The position numbers and the translations under genes are program-made. Positions 54,790 to 64,000 of a stretch of 64,000 nucleotides of DNA are shown here, one piece after another. The notes under the pieces were generated by a model. The model worked only from the letters and a program-made list of their open reading frames with translations. It was not told the DNA's origin and made no database searches. The stretch lies in NCBI RefSeq assembly GCF_021869535.1, contig NW_026262581.1, positions 101,511,771 through 101,575,770 on the forward strand, read 5' to 3'. The stretch's first letter is position 1. Each line of letters begins with the position of its first letter. Source of the stretch: Mytilus californianus. Taxonomy: Eukaryota > Mollusca > Bivalvia > Mytilida > Mytilidae.

Positions 54790-57700
54790 GTCATGTGCCA
54801 TTATGACCAACAAAAAACTGTGACTGAAAACAGCATTAGATATAAAAAAAAAACGAAAAAATCCCCATTTGTATACATTTATTCTTTATATCCCACACAT
54901 GTGTACATAAGCAGGTTTTCTACAAAGAATTTCAAAGATTTATATGCATGTTTACATTTTTTGTATCAATGAACATGTTATTTTCATGATCTCATTGAAT
55001 AAGTTTTGTATTTTGATGCCAAAAGCAGAAATTAATATCTTCTATGGTATTAAAAGCTGAGATTTCTACTCCTGGACCAGATGCAGAAGTCTTATATTGT
55101 ATCATGTTCTTCTTTATACAAAACTACCAGTTATGAAAATATAGCAGTACAAAATGTACATGATATTCATGGGAGGCATAAGTTAGACTACAACAAATTA
55201 ACTATATCATGGCTCAGGGCATGAGATTTTTCATTCATCATTTCCCCAACATTACTTTAAAGTGTTTTAGTGCTCACAAATTCCATCAAAGCCTCCCATA
55301 AAAACATCACAAATTATACAGTATAGCTACAAAACAGTATTGCAGAATATATTTTATAGCAATTATACCATCTCAATTAATTGAGAAAAATAACATTTAT
55401 AAAGCAATATAATTTATCATAAAAGAAACTATCTGAACAAGCAAATCCATTCATTTCATTCACACATGTTTAACCTCAATACTTCACATTCATACATAAA
55501 CATTGAATATTATTATCATTCATTCTACATAATGTTTGGTTTGGTAAATTGTCCTTTCCATATCTGTCAGTAACACTTAACAGGGACCTGTTCAATAACC
55601 TAAATTTCCTCATACATTAATGCCTAAAATAAATCTTGTATAAAATGGACTTCTTTTCTGACACAATTTTTGTCTTCCACTGAAGTCCTTTGGAAGATTA
55701 ACATCATTATCAACATTATTATTCACAAATATTTTTCACTTCTTCAGTTTTGTTTCTTGTTGTTCTTACCTTTTAAATTGGATGTTAAGGCAACCTTTAA
55801 TTGAAAAGGACATTTTACAAAACCCATTTAAATTTATACACAATAGATATTACAAATGATCTCTATGTGATACAAAATACTGATGTAATTTTCACCATGT
55901 TTTTATCCCGTTTTTCACCACTCGTGGTAGAACTTGTGAGTGTTTTTACTCCTTAAAACACAATTATCTTTCTTACAACAATATCAAAGGCAAAAGAAAA
56001 TTCACATCTATGATGTACAAAGGGTTTTCTTGAATACAAAAAGCAAACACTTTATAATTTCCATAAAAACTTAATATAATTCAATATCCAAATATGGTAG
56101 TTTCTTTTCTTATAGTTTAAATTTTTAACATAGAATCACTGTTATGTGGGATTTTCTGATTATTACCAATAATATGGCATGGGGCCTTGGTGGCCTAGTG
56201 GTCTAAGAAGTTCACCTACAGCAATCACTAGCCTGTCACCACTGAGGTTGCGAGTCCAAATCCAGCATGTGACTTCAATCTTAATTGACTAGGATTGCCA
56301 GTCTTTCTGCCCGAAGGTCTGTGGATTTCTCTGGGCAATACAAACTTGCTGCCACAATATATCCATTAGTGATGAAAGTGGTGTTAAACACCAACCAGCA
56401 ATCAATATGGCATGCAATATATTACCCCATTTGAAATTATATAAACTTTCCTACGAATATCAAAAATAATTAATGCCTGTTATTTCTGTGTTTATAGTTG
56501 TAATTATGAAAATACCACCATGACATATGTTATACATGTATGTTGTACAAGTGTATGTCTTTGTCTACGAAAACCCTATACAACTGGTTCATAATCAGGG
56601 ACTTCTCAACCCTTATCTAATTAATATTGTAATTTGATTACACAGTAAAAATCATTTTCCATTGAAAAAAAAACAAATACATACTATATTGATACACAAT
56701 AATTCATAACTTTCAAGATCCAATCACACAAAACATTCTAGTATATTTTCATTCATAACTATATATTTTTACTTATTCAAGTGTTTAAAAACAATTACAA
56801 ATTTGCTGAAAATTAATGTTCACAGAAAATATTTGTTTTCTTGAATCATTGTAGAGAATATGTATAGATATACCATGACTATATAATGGAATCTAATGGT
56901 ATGGAATTTAATAATAATACAGAGATATTTTACAGGTTTTAAGAAAAGATCTTGCACATAAGCTTTCCCTATAACGAAAAAAAGTTAAATTGATACCTTT
57001 ACTTACAATATTCAATGCATCACACATTCAACACCATGAATATAAAATTTGATATTTCCTGACAGTACGTCAGTTCATCTAAGTACTGGAGGATATAAAT
57101 ATGCATTAGAAACTTTCCATTAAAATATCTGTTTATTCACCAAAATCAGTTAATATATCACCAAATTGACCAAACCCTAAACATTTAATTAAAAAAAATC
57201 TATAATTTAACTTCAAAACATATAATGATATGAATTTGCTGATACCAAAGTTATAAAAATTGCATTAAATATTGAAATTTTCCCCATAAACACTATGAAA
57301 GTATAATAAAACAAATTAATAATAACAAACATAAACGAATTATCACATGCAAACAAAAATGGAATTCTATAAGAAAAAGTATGAAAACAATTCATATTTA
57401 ATCTAAATGAAAACAGCACAAGTTCTATTATAAGTTAATTGTCGATAGAATTACAAGAAATATCATTCTAAAGGTCACAATCTAAAGGTCAAGTCAAGTA
57501 TCTGGTGATCAATACATGATCTTCCAACATTGCTTTTTTCCGGAAAATATTGATGTCACAAAGCAAATATCTTCACATCACAATGTCCCAAGAGGCATTT
57601 TCACCAAAATTTCCCAGGTCAACCAGAGCAATTCATTCATAAAATCGAAAGTGGAATCTCGTCTTTTGTATATTTACAGTTCTAACTTCATTGTTTCAAA

Positions 57701-58313
57701 CATAATTGATTTGATATAAGGATAAAAAGATGTAAAAATATTTGAGGTCCTGTTTATTTTTGGCAAACTGAAAAAAAAAATATTAAGCATGGGAACTCCC
57801 AAGATATTTGTATATTTTCTGAAAGGATATACATGTACATGCAAACATGGCTTCCATTTACTCTGACTTGACCTGAAGAGAGACTTACAATTCTCTTTTT
57901 TTCTGTTCTTTTTAATTAAGAAAGTAAAATATGAGTTATAATTGACTTTCAACAATCTTGTCAATCACTTTAATATCAATAAATGGGCTTATAACATAGT
58001 TGTCTTTTTTTGCTTTAAAGAAAAGTATATAAAAGTGTTCCAGTTGTATTTTGCGAAACATTATTATTTATATCTAGGGAACAACTCATCGTTAAGTTTA
58101 ATAATCAGTAGACTTAAGAGTTTATGTGACTACTGTCACAAATTCAACCTTTTAAATATAATACATTTTATCATATTTGTCTTTTGCCAAACCACTGATG
58201 TACAAAAACAAATTGTAATGCCCATGTAGTGGTAAACAAAACTACAACAACAAATAAATATGAAGAGTACATACATCAAGTATGTTATGAAGAGTACATC
58301 AAGGTCAAGTATG
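54790..58313. other. Repeat-poor AT-rich interval between the convergent genes
   Basis: About 3.5 kb with one SINE (56181-56408) and no gene. Open frames here are short and without domains. It lies downstream of the TMEM59 stop on that gene's strand, and a minus-strand AATAAA at 54888-54893 marks its far edge, so part of it could be a long TMEM59 3' UTR. That is inference only. Confidence 0.4.
56181..56408 (+). mobile_element. tRNA-derived SINE, copy 3
   Basis: The best-preserved head of the three: 'ggggccttggtggcctagtg'-GTCTAAG (A box) and GGTTGCGAGTCCAAATCC (B box, close to GGTTCGANTCC). Then 'gactaggattgccagtcttt', 'gtgatgaaagtggtgttaaa', 'caccaaccagcaatcaat'. Confidence 0.9.
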
Positions 58314-58319
58314 TTTATT
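58314..58319 (-). terminator. Nearest TMEM59 polyadenylation signal
   Basis: TTTATT on plus, AATAAA on minus, about 137 bases after the TMEM59 stop codon. A far alternative is at 54888-54893. Confidence 0.4.
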
Positions 58320-58455
58320 ACATATTAAAAGCTAGAAATCCCACATGAATAGTATTCTCCCTTTCAAAAATACCGCTGAATATCTTAATGCATCTCAAAT
58401 GCACATTTTAATTCATAATACTATGAGTCTATCTGATTGGGACTAAGTCACTGAA

Positions 58456-61400
58456 TTATAATCTCTGAACTTTGACCTTTACAGGAAGTGGTCCAGCATC
58501 ATCAGAGATAACCTGAGGATATGATATCTCCATTCCTAATGCCTTCATTTGTTTGATATGTTCAAGGTCACCATTAATACTAAGTCTCTGAAATTACATA
58601 ACAAAATCAAGTACTAAGAATGAAAAGAGATGTCGTATTGCCTATACCAGTCCAAAAAATTAATGCTGTTCAAACTTTAATTTCCTTTCTAAACATATTT
58701 TTAAATTATAAATACCAACCAGTACAGATATTTAGACAAGTTAAAATAACACATATTTAGACCAGTTTTAATAGTGTCTGTCTGATTGGAGCTTATGAAT
58801 TCATTGTTTATGTGATTCATTTCTTTCTCATAGTTCAAACCATAAGTTATGGATTTGTTTAAATTTTGTATCTTGTAAACTACAAATTTTATCTACTTTA
58901 TTGATATGGTAAGAATCTTTGAAATGCAGCAATCTTTACAAAATTTTGGATGGATGCTTCGAAAATAAACCTTATTGCTATTTTAGAATCTTGAGATTTG
59001 AACTATTGATGCCATACAACAATCACTGTTGCAGGATTTTACAGGAATGATTGTGATGGCCAGCATTGGCGGTCAAATAGCGATAAGATGTATAAAAGTG
59101 ATCACAACAGCCTTCTTAATGAAGAAAAAGGATAAAATTTTTAAATATTCAGTTGAAAATCATGTAGTTTTTATCATCAGCTGAACGTAGATATTCCTAA
59201 AAACACAGCTTAAATTTTCTATATGTTGTTCTGCACACATTTTGGTTGATTTTATGAAAATATCCAAAACAAATGGCTGTTACAGTTCTTTATACTATAA
59301 ATGCGTACCTGATTATTTCCATGGACTCTCTGGTCAGGGGCGGTCACCATTGCAGTCAGACATAGCCAAATCATCATCATGGCGGACATAAACAATAACA
59401 TGCTCAGAAACACACGGGACAAACCAGTCTTCTTTGATACACATGTCAACCAGTCATTAGAAGCAGTGTTGTCACCATTAACATTGTATGCAAACTGTGT
59501 TCCGTCTTCTCTTGGCATTATCTGAGACCTTTTAATCACAGGTGTTGCAGATCTGTCAACTTCCTCCAAGTTTGTTTCCAAATAATGAGCTGTGTTGTAA
59601 TCTATTGTGGTAAATAAAAGTGTCAAATAAGACGATTTATTGTATATTCTGGTAGCATATATTTTACATTTTTCTTATGTTTTAATACAAGGAAGAAAAA
59701 AATAATAAAATGTAATACTACTCTTTGTATTATCTAAACTAAAATTGTTATTGTAGAGATGTATCTTGTTTGATATGCAGAAGATAACAATTAATACAAT
59801 TTTATGGTCAGTGGGATATGTGTTTCTGTATTGAAACTGGGATACATCAGCATACCAAATATATATTGTCTGTCATTAGCAATTTTTCATAAACACATCA
59901 CATTCAAAACAAATGTATAAAATGATGAACCTAATAAGATAAATGGGGAACGTGTCCATGGGACACAGATGATGCCCACACTTGCATATAATATTATAAA
60001 GGAACATAACTCAACAACAGTAAAAGTGACGCTACCCAAATTCATCCTTGGTCTGATTTTTGTGGTAATTAGCATTGTGTATAAGTTTCATAACATTTGA
60101 TTGAGGCAAACTTAAGTTTGAGAAGGGAAACGAAAAATTCAGCAATTTTTCTATTTGTAAAGGGACATAACTCTAGAACGGTATAGTGACACCACCAATT
60201 TTCGAACTTTATCTGTGTTTTTTGGTAATAACCATTGTGTATAAGTTTCATAACATTTGGTTGAGGCAAACTTTAGTTAGAGAATGGAAATGAACAAGTG
60301 AATCTGTGAGCTACTGCTCACTAATGATACCCCCACCCTTCTAAAAGTATAAGGTAAACAGGAAGTTGTTGAGTGATGAATCTGAAAACGCATCACACAG
60401 TATAGCTGACTCATATAAACCCTGAGACCAAATTTCAGAAATCCTTGTAATGTAGTCCCTGAGAAAGATGCAACAAATAATATTCATGAGACGGACGGAC
60501 GAACTGAGGGATGGACGGATTGACTGACGGATGGACGGACGGAGGTAAAGCAGTATAGGGGGTATAAAAATTCAGCAATTTTTCCATTTGTAAAGGGCAT
60601 AACTCTAGAACGGTAAAAGTGACACCACCAATTTTCGTACTTGATCTGTGTTTTGTGGTAATAAGCATTGTGTATAAGTTTCATAACATTTGGTTGAGGC
60701 AAACTAAAGTTAGAAAATGGAAACGAAAAATTCAGCAATTTTTCCATTTGTAAAGGGACACCACTCTAGTAAGGTAAAAGTGACGCCACCAAAATTCAAA
60801 CTTGATCCGAACAGACGTACAGACGGACAAGGGTAAAACTTAATGCCCCCTCTGCTACGGTGAGACAAAAATTTAATAGTAGGTGTTGATGCTACCCCAA
60901 TCATCTATGTTTTGTTGCCTGTGAAATTTGTCACAAGAGAGACAACTGACTCAAGGGGGCCGGAATCATTTAACTGACAGATGTGGAAATGGAAATCTAT
61001 GTTATATCACTGCCAACCATTATGCCTCTCAATCAAGATGGAATTGGGACTGTAGTCTCTTAACTAATTAACTTATAAAGTTAGAAAACGATTTGCATTT
61101 GTAATTTCAAAGGAGAACAAGCATGACGAAAAAAAGTGTGGAAAACTGATTGTTTGAGTGAATTTTTTAAGTCCAAGGACCATAACTCTGCACAAAATCA
61201 TCAGACCGGAAAAAAAAGTGTGGAAAACTGATTTGCCGGACAGACAGATGGAATGAAACCTTAAGTCCCCTCGACTTCGTCGGTAGGGGACTAAAAAGAT
61301 TTAAAAACTGTCCTGTAAAAGTCTTCTAGTATGCCACTCCATCAACATGAATTATAGATTATCTATGACTTTTCTCAAGAGGGAGTTTATCAACTTAATG

Positions 61401-61632
61401 GCAAAGTGAGATCAAATTACTTCAACATACCATCATCAGTTTCAATTGAATCAAATTCTGGTGTAAACTGTGGCTCTGACTTTACTACAATCACTGACCC
61501 ATCACCTGACCTCATGTAGAATGACCACCTGACAGACAAACCATTCAAAACTTTGTCTACCATATTACTGTACATGTTATGTACATACATGAAAGGATTT
61601 ATAAACTGAATGTTCATCATATCCATTGGATC
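58456..61632 (-). CDS. TMEM59: TMEM59, C-terminal three exons (partial)
   Basis: Type-I membrane glycoprotein of Golgi and endosomes, linked in vertebrates to glycosylation/trafficking control and to ATG16L1-dependent autophagy. Exons on minus: 61632-61431 (phase 0 in, 1 out), 59601-59309, 58587-58456 ending in TAA; 627 nt, 208 aa. The first gives YSNMVDKVLNGLSVRWSFYM and GDGSVIVVKSEPQF, matching SFWSDMMDSAQ..WTFYL..DDGKIVIFQSKPE of human TMEM59. The second has NDWLTCVSKKTG and the membrane helix (about 26 residues from LSRVF to MV). The last gives RLSINGDLEHIKQ and AGPLPVKVKV, matching KLSIYGDLE and AGPLPTKV. The signal peptide and Cys-rich repeats must lie beyond 64000. Introns (58588-59308, 59602-61430) carry R1, R2 and R3 elements. 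Confidence 0.93.
59942..60295. mobile_element. Tandem-core element R1, copy 3, left part
   Basis: 'aacgtgtccatgggacacag', GATGCCCACACTTGCAT and two units, then broken inside the 'gaaacgaaaaattcagcaat' segment by R2. Continues at 60567-60872. In a TMEM59 intron. Confidence 0.85.
60296..60566. mobile_element. Element R2 nested in R1
   Basis: Opens with the hairpin GTGAGCTACTGCTCAC and GATACCCCCAC. The body has 'aaaccctgagaccaaatttc' and 'ctgagaaagatgcaacaaat'. A (GACG)n stretch lies at 60491-60543, and it ends 'gcagtatagggggtata'. ATACCCCC / GGGGGTAT are inverted. Non-coding. Confidence 0.8.
60567..60872. mobile_element. Tandem-core element R1, copy 3, right part
   Basis: Resumes at 'aaattcagcaatttttcca' where R1 was cut. 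Two units, a degenerate GACG stretch near 60810-60830, then 'taatgccccctctgctacgg'. The terminal GCGGGGG is decayed (GGTGAGAC). Confidence 0.82.
61118..61292 (-). mobile_element. Element R3, truncated reverse copy
   Basis: 'aaagtgtggaaaactgattg', 'ccaaggaccataactctgca' and the end CGGTAGGGGACT at 61281-61292 are the inverse of the left part of 17100-17764, including a reduced (GACA)n. In a TMEM59 intron. Confidence 0.82.
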
Positions 61633-61914
61633 CTGAAAAAAGATATCATATAATTTCTTCAAACAGAAGTTCAGAATACATAGGTCTTTGTTTAAATCTT
61701 TTTCTTTCATATATTTAAATAGTGTCTTAATGCAAAACAAATAAAACAAGAATATATCTCTGTGTACTAACATGTTGCATTCCAAACATGTGTATGTACT
61801 AACAAAAAGACACATATAAATGTATCATAAATATAAAAATTTGTAAGGGGTTCTGCAGAACCCAGTGTCTCACCTGCTATTGCTGCTGTCAGTGTAAAAG
61901 TGTAATGTTGACTT

Positions 61915-62164
61915 AAAGAGTGAGTCCATTTATCAGCAAAATACAGAATTTAAAAAAAAAATCAAACTTTTTCTTTAGATGCTATTTCATGGTCTTGAAG
62001 ATACGCTTCTGTCCAAGTTTCATAATAATTGGCCCGAGAACACAGTTATTTCGCAGTGCATTTCTTTTAGACAAAAAAAGCAAATTAAAAAAATCCCACC
62101 TGTTCTATCCAAAAAAGATTTTTACAGTGTAGTTTACTACTTTTGGGACAAATTATAGAAAAAT
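61915..62164 (+). repeat. Dispersed repeat R7, left half (split by R1)
   Basis: Matches the inverse of 41523-41665 and adjoining sequence ('gcccgagaacacagttattt', 'acagtgtagtttactacttt', 'tgggacaaattatagaaaaa'). Ends with one copy of the 14-bp duplication at 62151-62164. Confidence 0.75.
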
Positions 62165-63345
62165 AAATGTGGATAGTGTCCACATGTGGACACAGATGAT
62201 GCCCCCGCTTGCATGTCATATAGTTATAAAGGGACATAACTGAAGAACGGTAAAAGTGACGATACCCAGATTTGATCTTGATCTGAGTTTTGTGGTAATA
62301 AGCATTGTGTGTAAGTCTCATAACATTTGGTTGAGGCTAACTTTAGAGAACAGAAACTCAAAATTCGGCAATTTTTCTATTTGTAAACACGCATAACTCT
62401 AGAACGGTTGTGTATAAGTTTAATAACATTTGGTTGAGACAAACTAAAGTTAGAGAACAGAAATGAAATATTCAGCAATTTTTAATGTTTATAAAGGGAC
62501 ACAACTCAAGAATGGTAAAAGTGTTGCCACCAAATTTCGTACTTAATCTGTATTATGTAGTAATAAGCATTGTGTATAAGTTTCATATCATTTGGTTGAA
62601 GCACTAAAGTTATAAAACAGAAACAAAAAATTTGTACTTGATCTTAGTTTTGTGGTAATGAATATTGTGTATACATGTAGGTTTCATAATGTTTGGTTTG
62701 GGCAAACTTAAGTTACAGAATGGAAACTAAAAATTTTACAATCTTTCGAGTTATAAAGGGGCATCTAACTCAATAATGGTTAAAGTGACACTACCCAAAT
62801 TCAACTTGATCTGTGTTTTATCAGTAGAAGTCAAAATTAAACATTGCATTGTATAAAGCATTGAATGTAGTTGATTCAATTATAATCATGGACAAAGGAA
62901 GATAACTCCAATTTTAATAAAAATTACTTGATATTTAGAAGAAAATAAAAATTTTGCAATTTTTCCATTTATAAAGAGGCATAACTCTAGAACGGTTAAA
63001 GTGACGCCACCAAAATTCATACTTGATCTGTGTTTTGTGATAATAAGCATTGTTTATACGTTTCATAACATTTAGTTGAGGCAAACTAAAGTTAGAGAAT
63101 GGAAACGATAAATTCAGCAATTTTCCATTTGTAAAGGGGCATAACTCTAGAACGGTAAAAGTGACGCCACCAAAATTCAAACTTGATCTGTGTTTTGTGG
63201 TACTAAGCATTGTGTATAAGTTTCATAACATTTGGTTGAGGCAAACTAAAGTTAGAGAACGGAAACCAATTTTGGGACGTACGTACGTACAGACGGACAA
63301 GGGTAAAACTTAATGCCCCCTCCGCTACGGCGACGGCGGGGGCAT
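62165..63345. mobile_element. Tandem-core element R1, copy 4, with 14-bp target duplication
   Basis: Opens 'aaatgtggatagtgtccaca' and GATGCCCCCGCTTGCAT. About six units follow, some decayed, one with deletions around 62400 and one with an insertion around 62640. It ends with a short (GTAC/GACG) stretch, 'taatgccccctccgctacgg' and GGCGGGGGCAT. AATTATAGAAAAAT lies on both sides (62151-62164, 63346-63359), and the uninterrupted paralogue at 41175-41665 has one copy. This fixes the boundaries within a base or two. Confidence 0.9.
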
Positions 63346-63620
63346 AATTATAGAAAAATCTTTAGGCTCTAACTCAAAATATGGATAATTTTATGTGACG
63401 GGGGTCTGTAATTCAGTTTGACAGCCTCAGACATACTAATTTTTTACCTTTTCAAACTGGACCAAATCACTATTTTACCTAAAAATTCATGCCCAAATTT
63501 TTTTACATCTAATTTCATCCCACTTCTTACTATTTTATGCATAAAATTTGCAAGTTATACACTGTCCACACTAGGGACTCTGTTTGTAGACAACGAAAAA
63601 TCAAAGGACGATAACTGTGT
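63346..63620 (+). repeat. Dispersed repeat R7, right half
   Basis: 'gtctgtaattcagtttgaca', 'tggaccaaatcactatttta', 'acactgtccacactagggac' and 'gataactgtgtccctggacc' match the inverse of 41175-41522 in order. Confidence 0.75.
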
Positions 63621-63689
63621 CCCTGGACCAATTCATGAAGGTTTACAAATTTATCATGTCAAAAAAGTTTAATCCCAGACTGTCTTTAA

Positions 63690-64000
63690 ATGTTAACTGT
63701 AAAAAACTAAGTCTATTTATCAGTAAAATCCAGAAAAATGAAAATAAATATTTTCAAAATTTTGCTCTGAATACTGTCTTTTGGTCATAAACAAGCTTAT
63801 GTCCAAATTTCCTAGTATTCATTGAAGGTTTGACAAAGTTATTGATGACTGAAAAACTTTAACTTCAGACTAAATTTGAATGTGAACTGTAAAAAAACTA
63901 AAGTCCATTTATCAGTAAAATACAGAAAAAAGAACATAAATATTTTCAAAATTTTGCTCTGGAGGATACTGTATTTTGGTCATAAACAAGCTTTTGTCCA
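63690..64000 (+). repeat. Two-unit tandem repeat (about 192 bp) at the right edge
   Basis: 'atttatcagtaaaatccaga' at 63715 and 'atttatcagtaaaatacaga' at 63907, each followed by 'tattttcaaaattttgctct' and 'ttggtcataaacaagctt'. A related fragment is at 61920-62000. It runs off the window. Confidence 0.75.

Overview
This is a stretch of AT-rich, intron-rich metazoan nuclear DNA. It most likely comes from a bivalve mollusc of the Mytilus (marine mussel) type. That is inferred from two animal orthologues (DIS3L and TMEM59), consensus GT-AG introns, and many dispersed repeats whose sequences I recognise as typical of mussel genomes. There are no operons, bacterial signals or CRISPR arrays.

Genes. 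(1) 1183-2236 (+): an intronless class-A GPCR reading frame, broken by one extra base in a T run near TM3. (2) 16489-50482 (+): a complete DIS3L (DIS3-like exonuclease 1) gene. I reassembled 22 coding exons whose splice phases all agree; they total 3159 nt, or 1052 aa, against about 1054 aa in human. It encodes the RNase II-type 3'-5' exonuclease of the cytoplasmic RNA exosome. (3) 61632-58456 (-): the last three coding exons (208 aa) of TMEM59, a Golgi/endosomal membrane protein; its 5' exons lie beyond the right edge. DIS3L and TMEM59 converge, with about 8 kb between their stop codons. A 98-aa ORF at 10759-11055 (-) is a weak hypothetical.

Everything else is largely mobile DNA. 1-16.4 kb: two decayed reverse-transcriptase remnants of one family, a non-LTR RT fragment cut by a TA-flanked foldback MITE, and several foldback elements. 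16.5-50.5 kb: the DIS3L introns. Intron 8 holds a Harbinger-like element. The 10-kb intron 13 is a nested transposon graveyard holding a tandem array, a decayed RT/RNase H element, a C-rich insert, a hAT element and MITEs. 50.9-54.3 kb: a 126-bp (42-codon) tandem array, an element ending in a perfect hairpin, and a tandem-core element. 54.9-58.4 kb: a repeat-poor AT-rich interval. 58.5-64 kb: TMEM59 with nested tandem-core elements, including a clean insertion with a 14-bp target duplication and a paralogous empty site in the same window.

The most interesting pattern is architectural. At least six repeat families that look different share one plan: short GC-rich terminal inverted repeats or hairpins, a (TCCG/GTC)n-type microsatellite next to one end, and in several of them a core of about 130-170 bp units carrying a motif like GAGTTATGCCCCTT. 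This resembles the pearl/DINE-like non-autonomous elements described in bivalves, but one copy carries a target-site duplication that a Helitron-type model does not predict.
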